Shown here: in pieces, positions 17,594-25,846 of the stretch
Position numbering within the stretch: position 1 is the first letter of the stretch
How the letters are laid out: each line of letters begins with the position of its first letter
Origin: CAVVVS01 sp963751355
Lineage (GTDB): Bacteria > Bacteroidota > Ignavibacteria > Ignavibacteriales > Ignavibacteriaceae
Assembly: GCA_963751355.1 (NCBI GenBank)
Contig: CAVVVS010000086.1
Location: forward strand, 1-46,011
Length of the DNA stretch: 46,011 nt
Reading direction: 5' to 3'
Notes under the pieces: generated by a model
The model's database searches: none
Told to the model about the DNA's origin: nothing
What the model saw: the letters and a program-made list of their open reading frames with translations, nothing else
Position numbers and translations under genes: made by a program

Positions 17594-17601
17594 GCTTGTG
17601 T

Positions 17602-17624
17602 TGATTATCTTTTTGATTAAAGAT
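17602..17624. repeat. Imperfect direct repeat, copy 1
   Basis: A 23-base sequence matches 19717-19739 at 20 positions, including an identical 14-mer (TTTTGATTAAAGAT). It lies 9 bases inside the decayed tRNA, and copy 2 lies inside the intact tRNA at the other end. This placement fits ends of one mobile element; in AT-rich DNA chance remains possible. Confidence 0.4.
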
Positions 17625-18068
17625 CGTTCATTCAAAAAGCTAAAATATAGAAATAGTCCAAAGAGAACTTTCAGGTTTGGTCAAAATCCTTAAACCCCTT
17701 GAACTATTATCCAATATAAAATTGTTTACATCCATTTGACCGATTAAGAAAGTTTTTAATAAGATCTAATTAATTTCTTTTCCTTTTATAACCTTTACTT
17801 TTTTCACTAAGATAAACGAACATAACACCATCCAGAACTATATAATCGATTTAATTACGATCAATAAATCGATATGCCCATTTCCTATCAACCCCTTTTT
17901 CTTTAGCAAAGTTAGCACTGTCTTAAATTTATTGATTTTGATCTTTTTCTTTACATGTATTGTTTTAATTTCTTATCTTAAAATCACACTTACTGTTTTC
18001 TTACTACTTGCGTGGCGGAACGCTTTAATTACCTAAATTTATTAACAATATTTTTTTCGGGGGTTTCA

Positions 18069-19094
18069 ATGAAAAAATTTGTTTACTTATTTGGAGCGCT
18101 TCTCATATTTTTAACTTCTCAGAATATTCTTGCGGGGGATAATGATGGGTTTATTTCCTATGATTTTTCCGGTGGTGACCATAAAGATAAAGACAAAGAT
18201 CACAAGAGGATTAATTATGGACCATTTAAAATTGGAGTTGATTTTAACTATTTGAGAAGCACAAGTGCTTACGATGCGGATGGAAATAAACAGGATAATT
18301 ACGGAGGGGACATTTATACAAGATATAATGAAATAATCCGTGCACATTATAATGGAGGAAAAATAAATATAGGCAATTCAAAGTGGCATTGGGTTGTAGG
18401 GGGCGATTTTTCTGTTATTCAGAGTAAATGGAAACCAAGCGATATGAATATGCATGGCGTCGAAAAATCTTATGATGGTTTTACATTTACTCCTAGTGTA
18501 AATATTGGAACCCGAAGATTGGGTGGAACTAGACTTGGAACCCGCTTAACCGTAAAATATCAAATTGATGGAACTAAAAATGAAAGTAATGCAACCGACA
18601 GACAGAATGCATTAGGAGCTAGTTTGAAATTCAATTATAAATTATTTCATAGTTCGAAAATTTTTATAGGTATGGACTATTGGAATACTTTTAAAGGAAC
18701 AGAAAAACAACAAGTTTATAACTATCAAACATTTCAATATGAGGATATTAATGTAGATTATAATCAGGGTAATCAATTAGCAATTTTTGGTGGTGGAGAT
18801 TATAAATGGTGCTGGGGCGATTGCGGCTGGGGATATGCCGGGCTTAAATTAAATTATTATAATAGATCTGAACAAAGTTTTAATGGCAAAACAATTGATA
18901 AGTCAGGTACAGATTATCTTTCACTTACTCCCAAAGTCGGATTTATGGGGAAAATGATTCCATTAAATATTTCGCTTTCAGCAGCTTATAGAAATGAATA
19001 TGGTATTGAACAAGGAATGATAGGGCTTTCAGGGAAAAATGTCCTTAAGCCTTCCTTAGCACTTCAACTGAGGATGAGTTATAGAATTAACTAA
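18069..19094 (+). CDS. Predicted outer-membrane beta-barrel protein
   Basis: I do not recognise a named family. Counted from ATG 18069 it has 341 residues with a signal peptide (MKKFVYLFGALLIFLTSQNILA, cleavage likely after ILA). A short Asp/Lys/His-rich linker with alternating charges follows (HKDKDKDHK). The remainder alternates polar and aromatic residues in strand-length runs, with many Tyr, Asn and Gly, as in outer-membrane barrels. It ends LQLRMSYRIN, close to a barrel-closing strand. A longer frame starting at GTG 18012 exists, but the GGGGG at 18058-18063 and the signal peptide favour 18069. The gene is isolated and lies between a decayed tRNA and a broken integrase, so it may be cargo of an integrated element. 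A function as porin or adhesin is not supported by anything visible. Confidence 0.7.
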   Translation: MKKFVYLFGALLIFLTSQNILAGDNDGFISYDFSGGDHKDKDKDHKRINYGPFKIGVDFNYLRSTSAYDADGNKQDNYGGDIYTRYNEIIRAHYNGGKINIGNSKWHWVVGGDFSVIQSKWKPSDMNMHGVEKSYDGFTFTPSVNIGTRRLGGTRLGTRLTVKYQIDGTKNESNATDRQNALGASLKFNYKLFHSSKIFIGMDYWNTFKGTEKQQVYNYQTFQYEDINVDYNQGNQLAIFGGGDYKWCWGDCGWGYAGLKLNYYNRSEQSFNGKTIDKSGTDYLSLTPKVGFMGKMIPLNISLSAAYRNEYGIEQGMIGLSGKNVLKPSLALQLRMSYRIN

Positions 19095-19119
19095 AGTTTA
19101 TATATATAATAAAATATTT

Positions 19120-19669
19120 TTAGGCCCGGTTAATCAAATAATCGGGTTTATCTATTACCCTCAGCAATACTTCAAACTCAATTTCATTGAAGAATAAAGG
19201 TTATCTTTCCGGAATTTTAAAATTTCTAATTTTTGCACATGAATTTTCATCAGGGTATTTTCTTTCAATTGCCTTGTTAAAAAAGCTTGAAAGATATGCT
19301 AAATGTTTTCGGGCTGTATGTGGTAATACTTTAAGTTTGTGCTGCAGGTAATCATGACTGTATTTTCGGTTATATCAGATAGCTGAAGGTTTCCAGCATA
19401 GTCTCTTAACTGTTGTGTAATTGTTTTAAATTGTTTGGTCGTCTTTGACCTATGAACTCCTTCAGAATAAAAAAGAAATCCTTTTTTTTCTCAAGATCGC
19501 AAGGTAAGAGTTTATGCAGCCTTCTATCTTTAAGATGAGATTTGAATTCCGATAAGAATTTATTGGCTTCAAATTTTAACTTAGTTTTGGTTGAGATACA
19601 CGTTTCCTTCCCCTCGATGTTCTAATAGAAGATATAATAATTACCGTTTGATCGCTTGGATAGAAACAT
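19120..19669 (-). pseudogene. Broken tyrosine recombinase (integrase) remnant
   Basis: Reading leftward from an ATG at 19669, the peptides MFLSKRSNGNYYIFY, then KETCISTKTKLKFEANKFL, then YSEGVHRSKTTKQFKTI and FFNKAIERKYPDE, then PLFFNEIEFEVLLRVIDK follow in the order expected for the arm-binding and core-binding (SAM-like) parts of a phage-type integrase. They are split by a TAG after the first, at least two frameshifts, and a TAA before the last. The catalytic domain (Arg, HxxR and Tyr) is absent: homology stops near 19120, 25 bases past the stop of the outer-membrane gene. It is therefore dead. Its start faces tRNA-Thr, as integrases beside tRNA attachment sites usually do. Confidence 0.75.
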
Positions 19670-19716
19670 AAAAAACAACTCCTTCCAAGCTCAATAAATG
19701 ATTCGCGGAAAAATTT

Positions 19717-19739
19717 TGATTAGTATTTTGATTAAAGAT
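19717..19739. repeat. Imperfect direct repeat, copy 2
   Basis: This is the partner of 17602-17624 (20 of 23 bases identical, same direction). It lies between the integrase remnant and the intact tRNA-Thr. Confidence 0.4.
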
Positions 19740-19836
19740 ACCTAATCTTGAGCAATTAAAAAGTAGTCAACGTGTTTTTAATCTGGAAAAAATAATTGAG
19801 AAAAGTCTTAAAATAAGCTAAATCTGTTACAGCAAG

Positions 19837-19909
<73 letters not shown>

Positions 19910-19950
19910 TTTTTTCGGTGTGTAAAAATATGATTTTGTTATTTAAAAGA

Positions 19951-19982
19951 AAATGGTAAATGTAATATTACATTTACCATTT
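19951..19982. terminator. Perfect 32-base palindrome, probable terminator
   Basis: Two 16-base arms are exact complements with no loop bases (AAATGGTAAATGTAAT and its reverse complement). It lies between the tRNA-Thr gene and the 3' end of the HU operon, where a terminator for the leftward operon would be expected. It lacks a long T run, so an operator or replication-related palindrome cannot be excluded. Confidence 0.5.
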
Positions 19983-20009
19983 AACTCTATTATGAACTAA
20001 AGAATTCTA

Positions 20010-20105
20010 TTATCTTAATTTCTTTTTATGTCTGTTCTTCCTGAGTCTTTTTTTCCTTTTGTGCGTTGCCATTTTATGGCGTTTTCGTTTCTTACCGCAA
20101 GGCAT
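20010..20105 (-). CDS. Mini-protein of the AURKAIP1/COX24 domain family
   Basis: Only 31 residues: it begins MPCGKKRKRHKMATHKRKKR and ends RHKKKLR, almost entirely basic. Identical-looking short proteins occur across the Bacteroidota-Chlorobi group and carry the COX24_C (DUF1713) domain, whose mitochondrial members (AURKAIP1/mS38) are ribosome-associated. A ribosomal role here is inferred from the family and composition. A good GGAGG lies 5-6 bases before the ATG (20111-20116), 17 bases past the stop of the TPR gene, so it is the last gene of that operon. Confidence 0.85.
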   Translation of the reverse strand: MPCGKKRKRHKMATHKRKKRLRKNRHKKKLR

Positions 20106-20122
20106 GCGTTACCTCCATTTAT

Positions 20123-21073
20123 TTATTTATTATTCATATGTGATTTTAATAATTCCTCGGCTTTTTTGCCGGCTTCCGAAGCGGGATCAAGTTTTACCGC
20201 TTTTTGTAAATACCCTCTGGCTTTATCCATATTACCTGCAGTCAAACTAACAATTCCTAAATCCAGGTAGCCAATCTGATGTTTCGGAGCAATTTTTATT
20301 GCATGTTCCATTTCCGCAATAGCCGTTTTATAGTCACCTAGGTTGTAGTAACAAATTCCCATATCTATTCTTGCATCAGGATCTTTTGGTACAAGAGCAA
20401 GATATTGCTTATAATTGGAAATAGCCTGCTCAAACAACCCCGAATCATTTTTCAAATGAGCAAGTTTTAAAATTAACGAAGTATCACTCGGATTAGCTGT
20501 TAATTGTTTTTCAAGGGTATTTATCTGTTGAATATTGGAAAGATCCACACTTGGATTATTTCCCTGCCCGCTGTTTACATTTTTATTAACAACTACCGGC
20601 TTATCAAATACACCCGATGCAAAAAGGACAATAATTCCTACGCCCACTGTAATTAGTATAATCACAAGGATATTTGTCTGGCTCAGACTTTTTCCCCTAT
20701 TTTCGGAATCAGTATTTTTATTGATATTTTGCCGGGATTGAATTTTATTTTTTTGCGGTTTTGATTTTTTCTTATGATGACTCGCTTGTTTCGAATTTGA
20801 ATTTTTAACTTCTTTGGAAACAGGTTTTATCTCAATTACCGATTCTTTCCTATCACCTTGAAGTTTTGCTCCACATTCAGAGCAAACGGAATTAGCCGGA
20901 TTATTTTCTTCTCCACAAACTTCACAAACGATAACTTCCTGAAGCAAAGTTTTCCCCGAAGTATCAGATCCAGATATTTCTTTTTTCAAACTAGAAAAAT
21001 CAAAACCGCAAGAAGGACAAAAGTTATATTCTTTATCTAACTTAACACCACATTTAGGACAGAAATTAACCAT
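20123..21073 (-). CDS. Zinc-ribbon and TPR membrane protein
   Basis: A 316-residue protein of unrecognised specific family. It starts with two zinc ribbons: CPKC...CPSC (residues 5-22) and CEVC...CSEC (about 51-68). A basic, low-complexity linker (KKKSKPQKNKIQSR) follows, then one membrane segment (TNILVIILITVGVGIIVLFA, about 130-149). The rest is TPR repeats (about 180-310: 'AISNYKQYLALVPKDPDARIDMGICYYNLGDYKTAIAEMEHAIKI'). With the basic part inside, the TPR domain would be outside the membrane. Function unknown; TPRs usually bind partner proteins. Its start overlaps the HU gene by 8 bases and the COX24-like gene follows. Confidence 0.8.
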   Translation of the reverse strand: MVNFCPKCGVKLDKEYNFCPSCGFDFSSLKKEISGSDTSGKTLLQEVIVCEVCGEENNPANSVCSECGAKLQGDRKESVIEIKPVSKEVKNSNSKQASHHKKKSKPQKNKIQSRQNINKNTDSENRGKSLSQTNILVIILITVGVGIIVLFASGVFDKPVVVNKNVNSGQGNNPSVDLSNIQQINTLEKQLTANPSDTSLILKLAHLKNDSGLFEQAISNYKQYLALVPKDPDARIDMGICYYNLGDYKTAIAEMEHAIKIAPKHQIGYLDLGIVSLTAGNMDKARGYLQKAVKLDPASEAGKKAEELLKSHMNNK

Positions 21074-21377
21074 TCGTACTTGATTTCTCCAATTCCTTCA
21101 TTCCCTTATCTACCAGATCTTTGAAATCTTTTGAAAATTTAAAAGTCGGCACATAATGTTCGGGTACAAAAACCGATTCGCCGGTTTTAGGATTACGCGC
21201 CTGTCTGGCATTTTTCTTTTTAACCTTATAACTACCAAAACCGCGTATCTCGATACCTCTTCCTTGCTTAAGAGAATCGATAACGGTTTTAAAGAATCCT
21301 TCAATAATAGCTTCAGTTTCCAGTTTTGTTAAACCAGTTCCCGCTGCTACTTTATCTACTATGTCTGCCTTTGTCAT
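21066..21377 (-). CDS. HU/IHF-family DNA-binding protein
   Basis: This is a nucleoid protein that bends DNA. The 103 residues match the fold: MTKADIVDKVAAGTGLTKLE... helices, then GFGSYKVKKKNARQARNPKTGE with the RNPKTGE beta-arm and PEHYVPTFKFSKDFKDLV. The RGIEIRGFGSYKV stretch and charged tail (ELEKSSTNG) are nearer the IHF-alpha type, but the IHF/HU distinction is not decidable by eye. AAGGTG lies just before the ATG. First gene of the operon with the zinc-ribbon/TPR protein and COX24 mini-protein. Confidence 0.93.
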   Translation of the reverse strand: MTKADIVDKVAAGTGLTKLETEAIIEGFFKTVIDSLKQGRGIEIRGFGSYKVKKKNARQARNPKTGESVFVPEHYVPTFKFSKDFKDLVDKGMKELEKSSTNG

Positions 21378-21663
21378 AGCTTCACCTTTTCATGTTGTTG
21401 TTGATTTATAACTCGTTGTTTTTTAAGAAATTAAAATATTAAACATTTAAGGTAAAATCAAATGTGAAATTTTATATTCTTTTTATCTAATATATCTGAT
21501 ATTCTCTTATGACCCCTTCTATATAAAATCTATAAGAATATAGAATCTCAAAATGATAAAGTTCTCATTTATTTTCATTCAATATCACGTATACGCGCTA
21601 AAAACAAGTTCTTTTGATGGTATGGTTATTGTACTTCTCCCTTTAAAAAACTTAGGAGTAAAA

Positions 21664-22068
21664 ATGGAATTAATGCAGATTATCGTATTTTCACTTAAAT
21701 TATTTATTGTAGCTTCTATTATCATCATTTCTATTTCATATAGTATTTATAAAATAAAAAACCGTTCAACAATTAAACCTTATCTGCGTCCAAGCTCAAT
21801 GGATACTTCAAAATTTCGGATTAAGATTGTAACACGAGATTCTGAATTACAAACAGAACGCGCATATCCGACAAATGATAGATTTAAGGTACTTAATGAT
21901 AGTACAAATTTTGTAAATAACCAACCACAATATCATCAGAGACTCAAAAACACAGAATTAGAAAAATCAAATTATCAACCGCAGTATATGCACTCTAATT
22001 CAGGGCAAAATATATTTTCATATTACTCTAATAATAATTTAGAACCAATGCATAAATTAAAACAGTAG
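21664..22068 (+). CDS. Small single-TM protein with a low-complexity tail
   Basis: I do not recognise this 134-residue protein. One N-terminal membrane segment (MQIIVFSLKLFIVASIIIISIS) is followed by a polar tail rich in Asn, Gln, Ser and Arg, with a cluster of Asn and Tyr (SYYSNNNLEPMH). The start ATG 21664 is chosen because TAGGAG sits just upstream; a longer reading from 21553 gives an extra 37 residues with no ribosome site and no clear signal. With a short N-terminus outside or inside, the tail could face either side. It is a single gene between the HU operon and the S9 peptidase. Confidence 0.55.
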   Translation: MELMQIIVFSLKLFIVASIIIISISYSIYKIKNRSTIKPYLRPSSMDTSKFRIKIVTRDSELQTERAYPTNDRFKVLNDSTNFVNNQPQYHQRLKNTELEKSNYQPQYMHSNSGQNIFSYYSNNNLEPMHKLKQ

Positions 22069-22146
22069 AGATTTTAGAGAAAATTTCTCTCGCAAGCTTA
22101 AAAAACTCTCTATTTACAATATACAAATAAGTTACATAATAAAAAA

Positions 22147-24228
22147 TTAATTTGTACTCTGGAATTCCATATTTTTAACCATTTGATGAACATCCCAGGG
22201 AGCCGGTGCCCCCCCCAGATATTTGTGAAACCAATCTAAATGAGCATCGTAATAAAGCGGCATTGATTTCACAAAATTTGGCCAGTGTCCGTCATTTTTA
22301 AAAATTATCAACCGCGAATCAATTCCCAATGTTTGAAGTGTCGTAAAAAATTGAATACTTTGAGTGTACGGCACTCTAAAATCTTTTTGCCCGGTAATAA
22401 TTAAGGTAGGGGTTGAAAAATTCCTAACATAGTAAGAAGGTGAGTATTTCTCATAATCCTTTGAATTCCAGGGTTGTCCTTTTAAATCATGGTTTACAAA
22501 CCAAAGTTCTTCTGTTCCTCCCCACATAGATCTTAAATCATAAATTCCCATCATAGAAGCAAGGCATTTAAAGCGTTTTGTATGCCCCTGAAACCAATCC
22601 ATCATGTATCCGCCAAACGACCACCCCATAGCTCCCATACGGGTCGAATCAACATATGGAAGTTTTGCCAATGCATCAGTTACTTTCATTAAATCATCAA
22701 ATACTTTTCCTCCCCAATCGCCGGAAATTTCGGATGTATATTCCTGACCATACCCTGTCGATCCATGAGGATTTGGAAATGCTACAACATAACCTGCACC
22801 GGGATAAACCTGCCAATCACCCCGAAAGGAATCCATCCATTGACTTTGAGGACCACCGTGAACATTTAAAATTAGCGGATACTTTTTCTTCGGATCAAAA
22901 TTATGAGGCTTAACTATAAATACTTCAACCTTTTTCCCATCAGCACCGTTCACCCACATTTTCTCTGCCGGTCTAACATCAACTTCCTCTAAAAACTTTT
23001 TATTAAAATCAGTTATTTGAGTAAAAAGTCTGTTAGAGGTATTAATTCTAAAAATTTCCGCCGGTTTCCCTACAGAACGTGAATTAAAAAATACGTAGTT
23101 ATTATCATTGCCTACATCGAAACCAAAAATTGAGAGTTGACTTGTAAGCGGACTAATTTTGTCCGTCTCCAAATCAATTTGATAGATGGGTGAGTAGCCT
23201 TGATCTTCCGCGGTAAAGTAAATGGATTTGGAATCGGGACTCCATTTAAAATCATCAATCCAATTATTAAAGTGCGGAGTTATTATTTTAGTTTTTTTTG
23301 TACTCCTGTTATATAACGCCAACATGAATCTATCCGATTCATATCCGGGAATTTTTTGTGTTCTGTAAGCAATATATTTTCCGTCCGGTGAATAGATTGG
23401 ATAACCGTCCCAAGCTTTATTTTCTCTGGTAATATCTACTGCTTCACCTCCCGTAACGGGTACTATCCAGAGATCGGCATTCGTAGAAGCTTCGGGATGA
23501 GGATCGTGATTAGATACAAAACAAAGTTCTTTACTGTCCGGAGAAAAGTTATATCCTACCCCGCCGCCCAACATAAAAGTGGGAGAAACATAATCCCCCG
23601 GAGTAACATCAGTGTAAGTTTTTTTCTCCATATCATAAATAAATATGTGAGTATACTTACCTGCAGAATACTTTGTCCAGTGCCTGAACAGAAGATGGTC
23701 TGCTACATAAGCTTGAATCGGTCCGTTAGCTGCAGTCGAATCAATTTCTTGGTTACAATTATCGTTTGCGCCGCATACCGGATAAACATCGGTGGCAAAA
23801 GCAACTAATTTTCCGTTGTTTGAAATCACCGGTGCATTTACACCCGTAGATATATCGGTAATTTGGGTTACCATGTTACTTTGAAATGAATATTTAAACA
23901 ATTGAGATGTGCCCTTAATTAACGAGACAAAATAAAGATCTCCGTTATTTGCCCAAACAGGATTAAAATCAGATTTATTTTTGTTAGATATCATCATTAA
24001 ATCTGAACCGTCGGCATTCATTATATAAATCTGAGTATTTGATTCTCCATCTTTAAGCTTATAATTTGTAACTGTGAACGCAACTTTATTTCCCTCGGAT
24101 GATACCGCCGGCGAACCTACATATTTTATTCTGTACAAATCTGAAATGGTAAATGCTTTCTGCTGTGGATATATTTTAATCCCTGCTATCAGTATAAAAC
24201 TGTATAAGAAAAATATTACTTTTTTCAT
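22147..24228 (-). CDS. Secreted S9-family serine peptidase (prolyl oligopeptidase-like)
   Basis: This peptidase likely cleaves peptides outside the cytoplasm, in the periplasm. The protein has 693 residues. It starts with a signal peptide (MKKVIFFLYSFILIAGIKIYP), then a seven-bladed beta-propeller (about 30-420, with repeated 'WSPDSKSIYF' and 'SPDGKYIAY' blades). The alpha/beta-hydrolase domain carries the catalytic triad Ser537 (GWSFGG), Asp616 (TGQKDFRVP) and His648 (NDGHWP), in the order usual for S9. Closest by architecture to dipeptidyl-peptidase IV/acylaminoacyl-peptidase types; exact specificity is not visible. No clear ribosome binding site precedes the ATG. Confidence 0.9.
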   Translation of the reverse strand: MKKVIFFLYSFILIAGIKIYPQQKAFTISDLYRIKYVGSPAVSSEGNKVAFTVTNYKLKDGESNTQIYIMNADGSDLMMISNKNKSDFNPVWANNGDLYFVSLIKGTSQLFKYSFQSNMVTQITDISTGVNAPVISNNGKLVAFATDVYPVCGANDNCNQEIDSTAANGPIQAYVADHLLFRHWTKYSAGKYTHIFIYDMEKKTYTDVTPGDYVSPTFMLGGGVGYNFSPDSKELCFVSNHDPHPEASTNADLWIVPVTGGEAVDITRENKAWDGYPIYSPDGKYIAYRTQKIPGYESDRFMLALYNRSTKKTKIITPHFNNWIDDFKWSPDSKSIYFTAEDQGYSPIYQIDLETDKISPLTSQLSIFGFDVGNDNNYVFFNSRSVGKPAEIFRINTSNRLFTQITDFNKKFLEEVDVRPAEKMWVNGADGKKVEVFIVKPHNFDPKKKYPLILNVHGGPQSQWMDSFRGDWQVYPGAGYVVAFPNPHGSTGYGQEYTSEISGDWGGKVFDDLMKVTDALAKLPYVDSTRMGAMGWSFGGYMMDWFQGHTKRFKCLASMMGIYDLRSMWGGTEELWFVNHDLKGQPWNSKDYEKYSPSYYVRNFSTPTLIITGQKDFRVPYTQSIQFFTTLQTLGIDSRLIIFKNDGHWPNFVKSMPLYYDAHLDWFHKYLGGAPAPWDVHQMVKNMEFQSTN

Positions 24229-24490
24229 ATGCTTAATTCACTCGTTTTAAGTTGAAAATTTTTATTCTAAAATAATTATTTAACCAGGATTAGTAAAATT
24301 CTTAAATCACAAAAAGTGATATCCACTTTGGATAGGATTATTTTGTAAAATCTTTTCGTAAGTAGATACTACATGATATTTGGGAAAAACAATCTTCTAT
24401 TTATATAAAAGCTAAAAAAGATTGCCACATTGAATTTTTTATATTTAAAGTTTGTGAAAACTCCAAAGCTTTTCCAGGTGAAAAATAATC

Positions 24491-25507
24491 TTAAATCTTA
24501 GGGAGTCTTTCCAAATATGAACTGTTTGTTAGGATTGCAAAGGTATCTTTCTTCCGTAATTCATCAAGATTGAGACAATTCATATAGCTCATTGCACTTC
24601 GCAAGCCATCACTTATACTGTCAATAATATTTTTTACTTCGCCTTTGTACGGGACCATGGTTTCTTCCCCCTCAATAAATTCTTTTTTCAATTTTACACC
24701 AAATGATGCAGAGCCACGGTATTTTTTCCACAACTGCCCGTTATATTTAATTACTTCACCCGGAGTTTCTCTTGTACCGGATAACATTCTACCAAGCATC
24801 ACAGCATCTGCACCGAGTGCAATTGCTTTTGCAACATCACCAGGACTTTTAATTCCGCCATCAGCAATAATTTTTATTTTTAATCCTTTTTCCTCGCGCG
24901 CAAAATATACATTTAGCAAAGAGGATACCTGCCCTATTCCAATGCCCGTCTGTATTGAAGTTGTACAAACACTGCCGCTACCGATCCCAACACGAACAGC
25001 ATCTGCACCAGCATTTTCCAATTGACTTAAACTTGCGCCGTGGGCAATATTACCTATAATAATTTTTACATTAAATTTTTTCTTGATTTCCTCGGTCTTT
25101 TTCAACACTTCAATATTATTGGCATTTGCGGTATCAATACAAATTATTTTTTGTATCGATACCAGTTTCTCGATTAATTCCTCAGGTGTGTTGAGCGCTA
25201 TTGAGATAGCCCTGATATTATCACCGTTCTGTTTGTCCTGTAAAATCGCATCAACTGAAGAATCGAATCTATTTAATATCCCTAAACAACCTAGTTTTGT
25301 CAAGGTCTTTGCCATTTCCAGGCCCGTTACGGTATCCATGGGACTAGAGATTACAGGCAGCGTTAAATCTGTCCCGAGAAAATTACATTTAGTATTTGCC
25401 GCAGTTCTTGATTTTAATCTCGATATTTCAGTCGGTATAAAGCTGATGTCATCATAAGTTAATGATTGATGAAAATCATCTAAGTTTTTTTTTGTGTTTA
25501 TTTTCAT
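24491..25507 (-). CDS. GMP reductase / IMP dehydrogenase family protein without CBS domains
   Basis: It is a purine-nucleotide oxidoreductase of the IMPDH/GMPR barrel family, which interconverts GMP, IMP and XMP with NAD(P)H. The 338 residues have LTYDDISFIP at the start, VISSPMDTVT, IADGGIKSPGDVAKAIALGADAVMLG, the catalytic Cys181 in GSGSVCTT, and EGEETMVPYKG. IMPDH normally carries two CBS domains in the barrel, which are absent here, and the length matches GMP reductase. The flap reads YRGSASFGVK instead of the usual YRGM motif, and the C-terminal end (ILTNSSYLERL) has some IMPDH-like features. GMP reductase is the better guess. Confidence 0.85.
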   Translation of the reverse strand: MKINTKKNLDDFHQSLTYDDISFIPTEISRLKSRTAANTKCNFLGTDLTLPVISSPMDTVTGLEMAKTLTKLGCLGILNRFDSSVDAILQDKQNGDNIRAISIALNTPEELIEKLVSIQKIICIDTANANNIEVLKKTEEIKKKFNVKIIIGNIAHGASLSQLENAGADAVRVGIGSGSVCTTSIQTGIGIGQVSSLLNVYFAREEKGLKIKIIADGGIKSPGDVAKAIALGADAVMLGRMLSGTRETPGEVIKYNGQLWKKYRGSASFGVKLKKEFIEGEETMVPYKGEVKNIIDSISDGLRSAMSYMNCLNLDELRKKDTFAILTNSSYLERLPKI

Positions 25508-25846
25508 ATAAATACTTACCTACAAGGTTTATTTTTTTTCTTTTCTCACACGATTATAAAATAATATTCGCTATTTAAATCTCATCACAAAATTATTTCA
25601 TTAATAGCATAAATATAAAATGCTTCATCAAACAATTGTCCGAAAATCAGAAAACATACTAAAGACTATACATAATAGTTACGACTCATTAACGTGTTTT
25701 CATAAAATTTAACACTTAAGTGATTACGAGCCTCCCCCTAGTGAAGTTATCGCACTGGTAAAATAGTCTTGAATTTTGTAAAAGACAACAATACGAGCAT
25801 CAAAAAAAAAACATTTCGGACTTGCTTCCATTATTATTTAGCATAA
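25508..25846. other. Gene-less 339-base stretch between pepF and the GMPR-like gene
   Basis: AT-rich, no ORF or tRNA. I see no purine riboswitch or other recognised structure, and no strong terminator for pepF, although the leader of the GMPR-like gene lies here. Confidence 0.5.

Larger units (their letters stand above)
17260..18068. other. Long gene-less region upstream of mraZ and the OMP gene
   Basis: The region of about 800 bases holds no convincing gene. It contains a decayed tRNA-Thr copy (17519-17593) and one of two near-identical 23-mers (17602-17624). The promoter for the outer-membrane gene is presumably near its right end; I could not pick it out. Its A+T content is high with no clear riboswitch. 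Confidence 0.6.

Noticed and set aside
17641..17760. Leftward open frame (FLIGQMDVNNFILDN...) in the region beside the decayed tRNA
   Set aside because: Short, no start with a ribosome site and no recognisable integrase or transposase motif.
18012..18068. Longer N-terminus for the outer-membrane barrel gene from a GTG
   Set aside because: The extension has no signal peptide of its own, while ATG 18069 has a good ribosome site and a clear signal peptide.
19125..19149. Hairpin CCCGGTTA/TAATCGGG read as the terminator of the barrel gene
   Set aside because: Its T run is only three bases and the sequence lies inside the integrase remnant, so the match may be fortuitous.
21517..21545. Inverted repeat TTCTATAT/ATATAGAA upstream of the HU operon
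   Set aside because: AT-only arms of 8 bases with a 13-base spacer are likely by chance in this composition.
25508..25846. Purine riboswitch in front of the GMPR-like gene
   Set aside because: I could not find the conserved loop-loop bases or a P1 stem.
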